A program made the position numbers and the translations under genes. Source: Proteles cristata cristata (taxonomy: Eukaryota > Chordata > Mammalia > Carnivora > Hyaenidae). Taken from it: a stretch of DNA of 64,000 nt. The DNA lies in contig JAESUZ010000346.1 in NCBI GenBank assembly GCA_017311185.1, positions 682,001-746,000 of the forward strand. Direction: 5' to 3'. Position 1 is the first letter of the stretch, and every line of letters starts with the position of its first letter. Of the stretch, positions 32,401 through 43,545 are shown piece by piece. The notes beneath the pieces were generated by a model. The model ran no database searches, was not told the origin of the DNA, and saw only the letters and a program-made list of their open reading frames with translations.

Positions 32401-34357
32401 TACAATAAATAGGTACAGTGTTTAGTATGTTGGGCGTTAAGAAAGGAAGGCGTGGAAGTGGGTAATAGAACAGGGTAAAAGGATTCAGAAAACTGAACCA
32501 ACCAGGAGGTGGTTAGTGATTTTAAAAATGATCACCAGGGGCACCTGGATGGCTTGGTCGATCGAGCGTCTGGCTTCATCTCGGGTCCTGATCTCACAGT
32601 TCGTGGGTTTGAGCCTCACATGGGGCTCGCTGCTGTCAGCGCAGAGTCCACTTCAGATCCTGTGTCCCCCTCTCTCTGCCCCTCCCCCGCTTACACTCTC
32701 TCAAATATATATATTTATGTACATATAAAGGATCGCTAGCATGTGATATTTGAGGATCAGCATGACAGATGTGAGGGACTGAGCCCTGTGGATATGTTAG
32801 GGCAAAGCATTCCTGGCAGAGGGAATGGCCAGTGCAAAGCCCCCACGCAAAGCCTGGTATGTCTGAGGATTAGGGAGGCCAGAGAGGCTGAAGCAGGGTG
32901 AGAGTCAGGAGTCAGGGGGCGCTCACGGGATGGTTCTGGTTACGCAGGGCCAAGCAGGCCCCCGGAAAACCTCACCTCTTCCTCCTCTAAGCAAAATGGG
33001 GAGTCATCACAAGATCTTGTGCCGAAGAGTGAATGCTCTGATTATTGTTTTAAAAAGACCGCCTGGAAGCTGAGGGGAGAGCTGACTACAGAGGACAAGC
33101 ATGGAGGCAGGAAGGAGCCCCGTGGCACAATAAGTGAGATGAGTGGTCAGGTTTCAGATAAGCCTGAGGGTAGAGACAGGCTAGGACATGGAATGCAGAA
33201 GACCAAGGTCAAGGGGGACAGGCGAGGTAAGGGGAGTCCTGGGCCCAGTCCCTGCGATGGGGACATGAGGAGGCAGTTGGGGGTCAGATCCCAGGAAGCC
33301 CCATGACACAGGGACCCCGCTGTCTCATCCATGTTCTCCCTTTGCAGTGCTTCCTTCCTTCAGGACTACATAGCAGCTACGCGGCAGGGGCTTAATGATC
33401 AGGTGTAAATGGGTAGAATATTCATCAAACACCTTTAATTTACAAAGCACTGAGGAAATATACGCCTCCACACATTTCTAGCCCGTGATGGGTGCTAGGA
33501 ATGGATGAGTGAATGAATGGATGAATGGATGAATGAATGAATGGATTTGGAGAGAAGGAGACATCCTCCCTGCGCACAGGACTCAAGGCTCGATGGGAGA
33601 CACAGCCTCCTCATGTCTGGCCACTGTGAAACCAGACAGAAGGGGACAAGAGCCTTAAGGGATATAAGCAGAGAGAGGAAAGCGTGGACGTGGGAAATAT
33701 CAGCTCCTGCTCCAAGAACTCACCACCAGCTCTGCTCAGAAGCAGAAGAAGCCCCTGTCCTCAGGGAGCTCACCAGACAGCCCAGATGGGGACCGCCAAT
33801 TGCTTGTTTCCAGATCCCCGAGGCCCCTGGAATATAATCCCCTCATGTCCAGCGCCAGCCCCTGCCCCCCATCTCCAACACCAGGGCTTCCTTCTACTCT
33901 GTGGACCATCCCCTCTTTCTTCCTGCCTTCCTGCAAGTTCATCCACCTGCCTCCTGCTCTCCTCTCCACCCAGCTAGCTCCTTCCCTTCCTTCAGGACTC
34001 AGGCTTGATGCCACTTCCTACAGGAAGCCTTCCAGGTGCCCGTGGAGCGTGCTGCGGAATCCCTGTTGGGGAGAGTGTGCCTCCTGCTGCACTACAAGCC
34101 TGCAGGGGGAGACCGGGGCAGGCCACCACAGCCTCAGCCGGCCCCGGCCCCTGCCTGGCACACTTAGGCACTCGCAGACGTGAGTGGATAAAGAATGAAT
34201 TAACACGAGTTAGCACAAGGGTTCAAGAAACAGAGGGAACAAGGGGCGCCTGGGTGGCTGGATCAGTTAAGTGTCCGACTCTGGATTTCGGCTCATGGTT
34301 CACGAGTTCGAGCCCTGCATCGGGCTCTGTGCTGACAGTGTGGAGCCTGCTTGGGAT

Positions 34358-34390
<33 letters not shown>

Positions 34391-35994
34391 GCCTCTTCCC
34401 TACTCATATTCTCTCTCTCTCCTCCCCCCTCAAAATAAATAAATAAGCTGAAAAAATAAGAAGAAACTGAGGAAGCGAGTACTTATTTCCAGCAAGGTGG
34501 TTGGAAAGGAAACCAGGGAAGACTATGCTGGGAGGTGGGAGAAGGTGAGCGTGGAGACAAGCAGGTGCTCACAGTAATTTTTCTCTTTTCCCAGGTTTAT
34601 AGACAGGCTCTTCCTGCCAAAGTTTTCCATCTCCAGCAGCTATAATCTGGAAGGCATCCTTCCTAAGCTGGGCATAAGGAAGGTCTTCAGCAACCAGGCC
34701 CAACTGTCAGGAATCACCAGGGAGAAAAGCCTGGCAGTTTCCCAGGTGAGTCTTTAAACTTTAGATCATTCATCCTCCATACCTGAGCTGGAATGGTAAA
34801 GGCCGGGCCGACATTCGGGTCACCCTGAATCTGCATAAATAACTGTTTCTCATTATCCAGACCCCTCCCTGGGACTTCTGCAAGCCCGGGAGAGCTGGGC
34901 TGTGGCCATGTGGAGAGCCGGTCCCCACGTCCCCTTGCCATATGATGTGACACAGAAGCCTCTCCTGGGGAAGAGCTGGGATGGAATGAGAGGAGGCCCC
35001 CATCCTGTGCCCCACTTTTACTGCCTACGGCGGCAAATGATTAAAGTGCCAGACCCCTCGGGCTTTCGTCTGTAAAATGGGAGTGATGATTCATGGCCAG
35101 TGAACCACATGGGGCAGAGCACGGGAGAGGCCCTAGCGAGTCACAGCCACAGGGCAATGGTGATGGAAATGCCCTAAGGGTGTGAAAGGAGACTATAGGG
35201 ACCCTTGCGCTGCGCTTCTAGAAACAAGGTCTTCCGAATGAAGTAGGGTGTCTGAGCCTTCCCCTCTCCTCTGCACCCCACTTTCCAAAGGGTGTGGTAA
35301 TGGAGGGATCCCAGGTGGTCCAGGGATGTGAAACCACAAGCCCCCCAAAGTAGCTAAGGGCCCCGGGGACCTTTCAGATGGTGCAGGAGGGGCACTTCCT
35401 GTCCACGGGGGTGCCTGTGGTGGCTGCTTCAAGGCAAAGGAGCTGCCAGAAAGTTGCTTGCAAGAAAAATGTGGCCCTTGACTCTTCCTCTACATTATAT
35501 GGAACATTTGGGGGGCAGCGCAGTCTCTGGACTCAGACAGAGAGGCACTCAGATCAGGGAGTGCTTCCTCTATATCTCCACAACCCTGAGCCTCAGTTTG
35601 TCTATCTGTGCATTGGGTCTATGCAAGACCACTCACAGGGTCATTGGGAGGAACAAACAAGTGGGTCCAGTTGAGCAGCACAATGACAGACATGAGAGGC
35701 CAGGGTACGTGCCCCGTTGGGGCTCTCGGGCAGGCTGCTCACCTCTGGCCCACCCCATCTATAGGGGCTAACGCTCTTGCGTTCCCACAGATGGTCCACA
35801 AGACCGTGCTCGACGTGGCCGAGGAGGGCACAGAAGCGGCGGCGGCCACGGGAACTAAAATTGTTTTTTTGTCCGGAAGAATTGGCCCACGGCTCATTGT
35901 CAGTTTCGACAGACCGTTCTTGCTCTCCATACACCACGACGATACCCAGGACATCCTCTTTTGGGCCAAAGTCACCAACCCCAATCAAGCCTAG
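28810..35994 (+). CDS. SERPINA3: SERPINA3, alpha-1-antichymotrypsin (4 coding exons)
   Basis: Secreted acute-phase clade A serpin that inhibits chymotrypsin-like proteases such as neutrophil cathepsin G and mast-cell chymase. Joining 28810-29446, 31830-32103, 34595-34745 and 35791-35994 gives 421 residues, close to the human 423. All introns are GT-AG with clade A phases. A signal peptide covers about residues 1-20 ([20 protein letters not shown]). Body motifs include [48 protein letters not shown], and [11 protein letters not shown]. The reactive loop has Gly-Thr at P15-P14, EAAAATGT, and P1 Leu381 - P1' Ser382 (Leu codon at 35869). The protein ends KVTNPNQA, almost the human ending. A basic triplet TKRRQ sits where human has its DNA-binding lysine cluster. 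Sequons include NLT, NRT, NCT and NDS. The start aligns four residues into the human start; the ATG has G at -3. The chymotrypsin-type P1 and C-terminus exclude SERPINA1 and A5. Confidence 0.94.
30005..30469 (-). repeat. Older felid SINE, split by a younger one
   Basis: Reverse copy. Its tail half lies at 30005-30180 and its head at 30428-30469 (GCTTAACCGACTGAGCCACC). The gap is filled by the SINE at 30181-30413. Confidence 0.88.
30181..30413 (-). repeat. Felid SINE nested in another SINE
   Basis: Reverse copy of the TAGGAGAGAG subtype. A perfect 14-base target-site duplication AAGAGCCAGCTGAT lies at 30167-30180 and 30414-30427. Confidence 0.94.
31077..31230 (+). repeat. Polypurine G-rich tract in SERPINA3 intron 2
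   Basis: About 150 bases of almost pure purine with many G runs (GGGGGGGGGAGGGGAGGG...). It lies about 0.6 kb before the second coding exon. Confidence 0.9.
31830..32103 (+). CDS. SERPINA3: SERPINA3 second coding exon (274 bp)
   Basis: The acceptor is TGACCTTCAG|CC and the donor AG|GTGACC. It encodes [19 protein letters not shown], then [40 protein letters not shown] and [10 protein letters not shown]. It is one codon longer than the matching SERPINA5 exon. Confidence 0.93.
32280..32960. other. Old interspersed repeat, family unresolved, split by SINE
   Basis: Text such as GCAAAGCATTCCTGGCAGAG and AATGGCCAGTGCAAAGCCCC belongs to a widespread ancient repeat type. Intronic in SERPINA3. Confidence 0.4.
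32538..32730 (+). repeat. Felid SINE
   Basis: Forward, somewhat diverged copy GGGCACCTGGATGGCTTGGT to an ATATATATTTATG tail. Confidence 0.88.
33495..33545 (+). repeat. (GAAT/GGAT)n microsatellite
   Basis: GAATGAATGGATGAATGGAT units. Confidence 0.8.
33810..34110 (+). repeat. L2-like element in SERPINA3 intron 3
   Basis: L2-type text: CTTGATGCCACTTCCTACAG then GAAGCCTTCCAGGTGCCC. Confidence 0.5.
34243..34458 (+). repeat. Felid SINE in SERPINA3 intron 3
   Basis: Forward copy GGGGCGCCTGGGTGGCTGGA with an internal (TC)n run at 34358-34390. The flanks AAGAAACAGAGG and AAGAAACTGAGG form an imperfect duplication. Confidence 0.9.
34595..34745 (+). CDS. SERPINA3: SERPINA3 third coding exon (151 bp)
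   Basis: The acceptor is CTTTTCCCAG|GT and the donor CAG|GTGAGT. It encodes [20 protein letters not shown] and then [20 protein letters not shown], ending LAVSQ. The frame joins cleanly on both sides. Confidence 0.93.
35500..35660 (+). repeat. MIR in SERPINA3 intron 4
   Basis: MIR-like: TCTCTGGACTCAGACAGAGA, CAACCCTGAGCCTCAGTTTG, TCATTGGGAGGAACAAAC. Confidence 0.55.
35791..35994 (+). CDS. SERPINA3: SERPINA3 last coding exon with reactive loop
   Basis: The acceptor is GCGTTCCCACAG|ATG. It encodes 67 residues and a TAG at 35992-35994. It begins [20 protein letters not shown], continues [14 protein letters not shown], then the FDRPF motif, and ends KVTNPNQA. The P4-P1 codons fall in a T-rich run. 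Confidence 0.94.
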   Translation: MVHKTVLDVAEEGTEAAAATGTKIVFLSGRIGPRLIVSFDRPFLLSIHHDDTQDILFWAKVTNPNQA

Positions 35995-36220
35995 GGCTCC
36001 CCCGCAAGTGGTGGGGCCCCTTTCTAAGGCACCAGGTGCCCAGATCCCCAGATGCAGCCTGGCCTCGGTGCGCCAAGGAGCCGCGTGCCTGGCCCTGCCT
36101 GGCTCATCCTTTAGATGGCGACAGTGAGTCCGCCTGTGGCTTCCGCGCGCACAGGGAGCCTGTGGACCGTTGGATGGGAGGCTCTGAGAGCTCCAGCAAT
36201 AAACCCCCTTTCTGGGATTA
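35995..36220 (+). other. SERPINA3: SERPINA3 3' UTR
   Basis: A short 3' UTR of about 0.22 kb lies between the TAG and the AATAAA at 36198-36203. TTGGTGCC-type GT/T-rich sequence follows. The UTR is far shorter than that of SERPINA5. Confidence 0.7.
36198..36203 (+). terminator. Polyadenylation signal AATAAA (SERPINA3)
   Basis: Canonical AATAAA about 200 bases after the SERPINA3 stop codon, with T/GT-rich sequence 25-40 bases downstream. Confidence 0.75.
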
Positions 36221-36759
36221 GATGCTTTCTTGGTGCCTTTCTGCCCTGATCTGCCTGACTCTGCATGCCTACAGCTGCCTGTGCCCAGCGGCCAAGCCCC
36301 AGAACCTTCCACGGGGCTCAGTCTCACCCAGGCTCTGGGGCCTTTGCCCGCAGGGCTTGTGGCCAAACCCACTTGGATCTCAGGCCCAGGACGGAAGGAG
36401 AGCCTGCAGCCTTATTCCCTCATCCGCGGCCTCCCCTCTCCCCGGTTCCAAACTCGCCATTTCCCTCCCATCAGCCCAGCCTGTGTCTACACACGGACAC
36501 CCCCCCACCCCCTGCCGCCAACTACATCTGGCATAGCCTCTTGTTCCTGGGCTTTCTCTCCTCCAAGATGCCTCCTTTGACCCCCAGCACCCCCAATCCA
36601 GGGAGAGTAGCTACTTTAGGTTCCCGGCCGGGGTTCCTCACCGGCCTCACCGGTGCTGAGTTCTCCCCACCAGATGAAACCCTCACCCAGCAGAGTGGAG
36701 GCTGGGAGCAAATGAGCCCCAAATGGACAACTGCAATGAAAGCCTAGTTATTCTGAGCC

Positions 36760-36850
36760 CCCTTTTATAGACGAGGAAACTGAGGAACAGAGAGGCTCAG
36801 TAATTTCCCCCACGCCCACACAGCTAGGAATTATTGCCAACAGGCTGTTA
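36760..36850 (-). repeat. MIR (reverse)
   Basis: Antisense MIR: GACGAGGAAACTGAGGAACA, then GCCCACACAGCTAGGAATTA. Confidence 0.65.
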
Positions 36851-36925
36851 TCTTAACCTGCTCGATGTCAGAGGACCACTCCGAACTGCAAAGAGATTCT
36901 GACCTTAAAGATTCTCACAGTGATG

Positions 36926-37193
36926 GGGCACCTGGGGGGCTCGGTCGGTTAAGCGTCCAACTCTTGGTTTCAGCTCAGGTCATGATCTCACGGTTTGGTG
37001 AGTTCAAGCCCCGTGTCAGGCTCTGCACTGGCAGCACGGAGCCTGCTTGGGGTTCTCTGTCTCTTCCTCTCTCTCTGCCCCTCTTGGTTCATGCTCTCTC
37101 TGTCTCTTTCAAAAATAAATAAACTTAAAAAAATTAAAACTAAAAACAAAACACAAAAAGATTCTCTCTCTCCCTCTGCCCCTCTCCCAACTC

Positions 37194-37239
<46 letters not shown>

Positions 37240-37272
37240 AATGTAAGATAAAAAATTTAAAAATACATAAGA
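36926..37272 (+). repeat. Felid SINE with extended, partly duplicated tail
   Basis: A forward SINE (about 36926-37140) is followed by a second CT-rich tail segment and a long (CT)n at 37197-37236. The whole block lies between 19-base duplications AAAGATTCTCACAGTGATG (36907-36925) and AAAGATTCTCACAGGGATG (37273-37291), so it entered or grew as one unit. Confidence 0.88.
37197..37236 (+). repeat. (CT)n microsatellite
   Basis: About 20 uninterrupted CT units inside the tail of the preceding SINE. Confidence 0.95.
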
Positions 37273-37291
37273 AAAGATTCTCACAGGGATG

Positions 37292-39160
37292 ACCCTCCTG
37301 GACTTGGAATCTGATGGTCAAGACTGATGATGAAGCAAGGCTCTAGAAGCTAAGACAAAGCACCGAACTCAGGGAAGTCAGGGAAGACTTCCTAGAGGTG
37401 GTGACCTCTGTGCTATAATCAGAGGAAGAGTAGAAGGGGGTTGAGTGAGCAGAGATGAAAATGTTCTGGGCAGGAGAGGGTGATGGAGGCACTTTCAAGA
37501 AACCAGAGGGTGTTGGGCAGCCTCCGGAGCAGTGAGCAGAGGGGCTTCCCAGGGGAAGGACTGCTGCGGCTCAGTAGTGGTTCTGGAACAGTTCCTTAGA
37601 GCCACAGAGCTGATGTGAGCAGGTGTGCACGCTAAAAAGCAGACACCGGTTGCCATGCAAAGAAGTGACTCGGGGGACAGGGGTGTGGATGGGCATTGAA
37701 GGTGCTGTTGAGGATCAAGGGCAAAAGATGGGTCACGGCTGGAGAGAGAGAGAGAGAGACAGAGCAGGGACGATTCACAGGCTGTGATGACAGTCCAATG
37801 TCACGTTATGGGGGGATTTGCAGGAGACGGCCAAGGGATTTGTTTCAGAGGTTTGGGAGAGAAATCTGGGCCGGAGCATAGCAAGGGTCAGGATGTGTCC
37901 CCCTGGATGGTCAGGGAGCGTTGAGGGAGAAGAGCCTCCCCAGTGCCATGGACTGTGAAGAGAAGGGCAGTGCCAGGGAGAGTGGCCTGAGTGGCCATCC
38001 CAGGACCAAGTGGGGAACCGCCGAGGGGCGGGGGAGGGACTGAGGCATAAGGCAGGGAATGAATGGGCCAGGGGAGGACAGGCTCCATATCCCAGCACAC
38101 ACTCCAAGCCCTGGCTGCTCTGCCCCGGGACGGCACAGCTCGTGACTCAGTCGCCTGGATGGACGTTGGTCACGCAGGTGGGGAAGCCCGGGAACCACTC
38201 ATGTGCTCTCACTCGCCCCGGGGGAGAAATCACAGGCTGACAAGCATTCTCTTGGCATCAAGCTGTGCTGCCTCGGGAGAGGAGTCCACCTGTCCCTCTT
38301 CCTGCCCCCAGTGCATCCACACTGGGATTTCTTTTTTGCTCCAAGGATGTTCTGGAACTTTCCCAATGGACTCTTAGATGTTTTACAAACACTCTCTTGT
38401 CTGTGGGTGATTGTCCCAGTCAGAGTTCTCCAGGGACTCCAAGACCACAGCAAAGAGAGCTAGAGTCTGTGACTGTTATCTGACACCCAGGTGGGGGAGA
38501 TGCCCCCCCAGTCCCTTGGCGTATGGTGCGGGACCCCTAAGTCCCCACAAGGGCATTTGGACGCCAAGTCTTGCTGTTGAAGGGGAGATGCAAGCGATGG
38601 GCATCTCAACTGGCCATCCTACCGACATCACCCACGACGATTCTGGAGTTTATTCAGAGGGGTGGGTGACAGTGCAATATCGCAAATGAGCGATGTGCTA
38701 ATTGGGTTACACTTTGGCACCATCGCCCTGCCTGGGGAGGGGCCGATGCCTGGTTGGGGGTGGGCTGGGGCGGGAGAGGAGAAGCAGGAGGTTCAGACTT
38801 TCTAGCCTGAGCCACAACGGATGAGCCCAGACACGAGCGACAATAATTAAATTCAATCACCTTTGATGTTTTGCTGATTTGTAGTCACATGAAACTGTGA
38901 CTGAGTATGGAATTTTCCATTCTACTGTTTTGAAGGCCACTTGTTTTGGCTTGATTGAGAGCTGTGAGTCTCCAGATATATATGGAAACTGGCCACCTTT
39001 TGTATTTGGCCTTCTGACGGCTTGGCTAGGAGGCAGCCAGGGTCTCCCATCTGTGTGGCGGGTAGAGAACGGGAGATGTGATATCAGGAAGAAGATGTGG
39101 ACAAAGCCTGGACTCTTCATGCCAGACAGAGGGGGCTCCAGAGCAGAGAAGGGCCCTCCC
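37292..39160. other. Intergenic, no gene recognised
   Basis: Downstream of SERPINA3. Old repeat-like text lies at 37360-37600 (GGAAGACTTCCTAGAGGTGG). No exon with family similarity or plausible splice structure was found. Confidence 0.4.
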
Positions 39161-39169
39161 AGCTGAACA

Positions 39170-39270
39170 GTTCACCTGTCATTCATTCCACAAGTATCTA
39201 CTGAGTACCCACTGTATGCCAAGCACCGGGCAGGAGTTCATACACTTACACGGTCAGAGGCAGGTGCTCT
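39170..39270 (-). repeat. L2/MIR-like fragment (reverse)
   Basis: CATTCATTCCACAAGTATCT followed by ACTGAGTACCCACTGTATGC and CAAGCACCGGGCAGG. Confidence 0.55.
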
Positions 39271-39954
39271 GTCTCTTCAGGAAACCCTGTGGAGAAGATG
39301 GGGTCTTTGATGCCAGAGGTCCCAGCAAAGAGGGGCCCTGGAATCAGCATTCACTGCTCAGGCGGCCACTGCGAAGAGCCAAAGTTTCTGGGCATATGAG
39401 GAGGAATGTTGTAAGGTGGAGCTGCTTTTGTGGTTTAGGAGGAAGGAAATCACCAGGGCAGGTGACACCAGCATGGGGTGTCAGGCGGGATGACCAGAGC
39501 CTGGGGCAACCCACTTTGACCCCAACCCCCTGGGCAAAGCCTTTCAGAGAAGAGTGACTGGGAAGAAAACTCAGCCTCTAACCAACAGCTTTGCCTGAGC
39601 TCTTCTGTTGTGTGGACCAGGTTAGGCTACACCCAGATGTCAACCGTCCCCAGGGAGATGGGACCCAGAAGGCCTATTCAGGAGGGCTTCCAAGGACCCA
39701 CATGAGCCTTGGCCAGGGTGGCTCAGTGGGGAGGAGCTGTGCCCACAGTCTCTCTGATTTCTACTTGTACTTTGTGGCAAGGTGGGAAATCCTACCCCTC
39801 AGCCCACCTCTACAGACTGGAGGCTCTCTCGCCTGGGAATGGGTGGCGCTGGTGCTCATCCCACCAGCATGAGGTGAGGTGGGCCAGTGGTGGGAAGTTC
39901 TGAGTACAGTTCTTGGACCAAGGAAGTGGCTTGGAAATGTCTTCCATTTACTCT

Positions 39955-40195
39955 CTGGAATGAGCTGAGTAACAGTCCCGGAGAAGATCTACCCACATCC
40001 TAACGCCCAGAACCTGCCAACATCACTTATGTGGAAATGGGGGTCTTAATAGATGTATTCAAGGATCCTGAGATGAGCATCCTGGAATATTCAGGCGGGC
40101 CCTATATCCAGTGACAAGTCTTTCTAGGAGGGTGGAGGAGACACAGACACAGAGGAGAAGACCGTGTGAAGTCCCAGGCAGAGACAGGAGGGCTG
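39955..40195 (+). repeat. MLT1-type LTR fragment
   Basis: Sense text: AAGGATCCTGAGATGAGCAT, CCTGGAATATTCAGGCGGGC, GACACAGACACAGAGGAGAA. Confidence 0.6.
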
Positions 40196-40199
40196 ATCA

Positions 40200-42320
40200 C
40201 AAGGGACAGTGACAACCAGTGTTAGTTGGAGGACAAGCAGGGATCTCCCCTCCCTCTTTGGAGGGCGAGTGGCCCCTGCTGACCCTGGGATTTGAGACTT
40301 CCTGGGCTACAGAACGTTTCTTTTGTTCTAAGTTCCCCTGTCTGTGGTCATCTGTCCCAGCAGCCCTGAGAAAGTGGTACATGACCCACATAGGCGCTCA
40401 GGGGCCGGCACCATAGCCATGATGCTTGTTGAATGAATGCCCGTGAGGGGCTCCAGACACAGCAGGGGTGACTTGAATCCCCATCTCTGGGGTCAACACT
40501 GCTGTGTCCCTTGAGTTCCCCAGATGCAAGAGGTCTGTTCGGGGCCCCATTGTCGAGGGTTGGCGGACAGTCTCCTCCGGCCATCTAGGGCTCTTACCCC
40601 GCTCATGGTGGTGTTCTGCCTTCAGAAGTCCTGCTAAGTCGCTCCCTGTCCAGGCCTACAGGGTCCCGGGGGACCACAGGTCATAGCTCCCAGCTTTGGA
40701 CCATTTCCACCTACCCCCAGGCAGCCCCTTCCAAGCTTTCACAGCCCCAGGCCTCTGCGAAGGAGTGAAGTGCTGGTGTCCTGCTCAATGCACCCACCTC
40801 CCGTTTGTGGTTTAAGGAGCCTGATCTGGCCAAGCCCCTGTGCCCCATCCACACCCGGAGGGATGATCTGGTCCAAGCCCCAGTATGAGCTCAGACGTCC
40901 ACAATACCAAAGCCGAGGGGGGCCCTTTGGCCGTCTGGTGACACGGCTCTTGGTCCTGGGACACCAAATTCCTGCAACAATGAAAGCCATTGAAGTTGTC
41001 TGCCTTTTAGGACAAGCCAGCACACTGATAGCACAGGCCGGGCTGGGGATAGGTCACCCTGCCACAGGCAGGGCATCCTAACACAGAGCCTGCCCCCCGG
41101 GAGCCCGCGTGGAGCTGTGCACACCTGGGCAGAATGCAAGGGATCTCAGCTGTGACGGAGGGAGAATCAAAGACAGATTTGGGCCGAAGACGGGGAAGGG
41201 AGGCAGGGTGGCCCGGCCAGGAGCCCCTAGATAGCACCCTGGTGCGGGCCGCGAGCAGTGATACTATGAGCACGTGCACCTGTAAAATGGAGGCCGGAAT
41301 GTCCCCCTGTGTCAGAACGTGATGTACCTCCATTCAGTCCTCACCAGGACCCTAGGGGAGGGCTTCTTGCACCTGACAGCCGCGGGAGCAATCAGGGACA
41401 CAGAGCCTTAAGTAACTTCGAGTTCCAAGCTCCCAGGTGGAAGCCACGTCTGTTCCAAATCGCTCAGGGTCCTCCACGCGTCTCCTGGGCCCTGTGACCC
41501 ATCTCTCCTGGGCATTTTGCTTTTCGTGCCCCATCCGTCAGGCCTACAGCAGTCGGGACCATGTCGGAGCCCCTCCTGGATCCTTCAGACCCTGAGGCGG
41601 TGCCTGGGCCAAGGTGGGCAATCGGGGGGCCCCCGACGGGCAGCCGCGGGCTGTGCCCGCGTGCAGAGCAGAGAGGCGGAGGGAGCACAGAGAGAGAGGT
41701 AACACCGAGCACGCTCCGGGTTCCGCATCCGCACGCGCATGCGCACAGAGAGCCGGCTGGGCCGGGAGGGAAAGCAGGGACCCCAGAGACAGGGGCCGAG
41801 AAAGGCAGCAGGGAGACAGGAGAGAAAATTTCACAGACTCCCAAAGCAGAGCAGAAGAAATTGTTTCCAGAGGCACTGCGGAGCTGGCCCCCTGCCCCCT
41901 ACAGCCCCGTCACTTAGCGGGTCTAGAGGTCCCCTTGCAGCTGCCAGCACTGGGAGGAGGGGGGGTGCGGGCAGGGGCGGACAGGGCCTGCTGGAGAAAA
42001 TCTCCCCAAACCAGGCTTGGCATCCGCGCCTCTGACGGCCCTGAGCCTGGGGGAGGGGTGGCAGAGAAAAGTGGTCCAATATGGCCCGTGCACACGCGGA
42101 CCCCATTTGGCCGTCTGCTCGTTCCGAGAGGCCGGGTGGGTAACCCGAGAGCCCCGAAGGTGCGGCCCTTAAAACCAGGCCCTCCCTAAGCAGGAGTTGG
42201 GGGGACGGGGGGGTCTGTCTGCCGGATCTGGGGTTGGCAAAAGGAAAACGCAAAAAGCTCACGCGCTGCCCTAGAGGAAATACGGTGCGAAGTGAGGAGG
42301 AGGAGGTCCAGGTGAATTTC
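40200..42320. other. Intergenic GC-rich region, no gene recognised
   Basis: The section 41550-42260 is notably GC-rich with many long overlapping open frames on both strands, as expected of CpG-rich DNA by chance. I see no conserved domain, signal peptide or splice-linked exon series. Confidence 0.4.
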
Positions 42321-42321
42321 T

Positions 42322-43545
42322 CCGCCTTTGTTTTATTATAGTGAGAATACTTAATGAGATCAGCCCTTTTAATAAATGAAGTGTACGTGCAGCACTGTTA
42401 ACTACGGCCACAACACACAGCAGGTTCCTAGGGCTTTTTCATCCTCCGTGACTACAACTTACCCCCCTTCAATGGCAGCTTACGCCCCTTCAATGGCAGC
42501 TCCCGGTGTACCCCTGCCCCCACCGCTGGCCACGGCCAGTCCACTCTTAGCTTCTGTGAGTCTGGCTATTTTCCATAGCTCCTGTATGTGGAATCCTAGG
42601 GATTCGTCCTTCTGTGACGGGTTATGTCCCTCAGGATAATGACCTGCAAGTTCATCCATGGTGTCGCATATTACAGAATCCCCTTCTTATGAAACAGTGG
42701 ATAATGTTCCATCACATGTATGAAAAGGAAACCTACAGAATGGGGGGAAATATTGGCAGACTGCCTACCCGGTAAGGGGTTAATATCCAAAACATATGAG
42801 GCACTCCTATAATTCAATTGCAAAAACGCAAATAACCCCATTAAAGAATGGACACAGGACTTGAGCAGACATTCAAGAAGACATCGAATACGTGCACGTG
42901 GCCAACAGGTATGTGAGATGTTCGATGCCACTCATCATCAGGGAAATGCGAATCAAAACCACCATAAGGTACCAGCTCACACTTGTAGGGATGGCCAGCG
43001 TCATAAAACAAAGTAGGTGTTGGCAAGGATGAGGCCAAATCACAACCTTTGTGCACTGTTGTTGGAAATGTAAAATGGTGCATCCGCTATGGAAAACAAG
43101 ATTGAGGTTCCTCAAAAAAGTAAAAGTAGAGCTATCTCGGAGCGCCTGAGCGGCTCAGTCACTGAGCATTCAACTCTCGATTTTGGCTCAGGTCATGATC
43201 TCACGGTTTGTGGATTCGAGCCCCGCGTTGGGCGCTATACTGACAATGCAGAGCCTGCTTGAGATTCTCTTCATCTCTCCCTCTCTCTCTGCCCCTCCCC
43301 TCCTTGTGCGCTCTCTGTCTCTCTCAAAATAAATAAATAAACTTAAAAATTTATTTTTTAAAAAAAGTAGAGCCACCCTATGATCCAGCAATCTTACTCC
43401 TGAGCATATATCCAAAAGACTTGGAATCAGAATTTCACAGAGATGCCTGCACCCCCTCCTTGTTCATCTCAGAATTATTCACAGTAACCAAGCGGTGAAA
43501 ACAATCTAAATGTGCACCGGCAGATGAATGGATAGCAATTTCCTC
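42322..43545 (-). repeat. L1 fragment with 5' inversion (twin-primed)
   Basis: 42322-42714 reads as antisense L1 3' end (on the - strand it ends in a typical L1 3' region). 42715-43545 reads as sense L1 ORF2 from further upstream, e.g. GGGGTTAATATCCAAAACAT, AAAGAATGGACACAGGACTT, GAATCAAAACCACCATAAGG and GATCCAGCAATCTTACTCCT. The two halves meet at nearly the same L1 position in opposite orientation. A SINE interrupts the second half. Confidence 0.8.
43138..43362 (+). repeat. Felid SINE inside the L1
   Basis: Forward copy AGCGCCTGAGCGGCTCAGTC to A-rich tail. The duplicated target AAAAGTAGAGC occurs at 43122 and 43363. Confidence 0.92.

Noticed and set aside
35378..35674. Acceptor-like CTTTCAG followed by ATGGTGCAGGAG, similar to the start of the SERPINA3 last exon; possible duplicate exon 5.
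   Set aside because: The translation has no hinge (GTxAAAA), no FxRPF motif and no similarity beyond the first three codons. The real last exon is at 35791.
41517..42262. Several long overlapping open frames (up to 191 residues) on both strands.
   Set aside because: The region is GC-rich, which lengthens chance frames. The residues are Arg/Pro/Gly-rich without domain, signal peptide or splice context.
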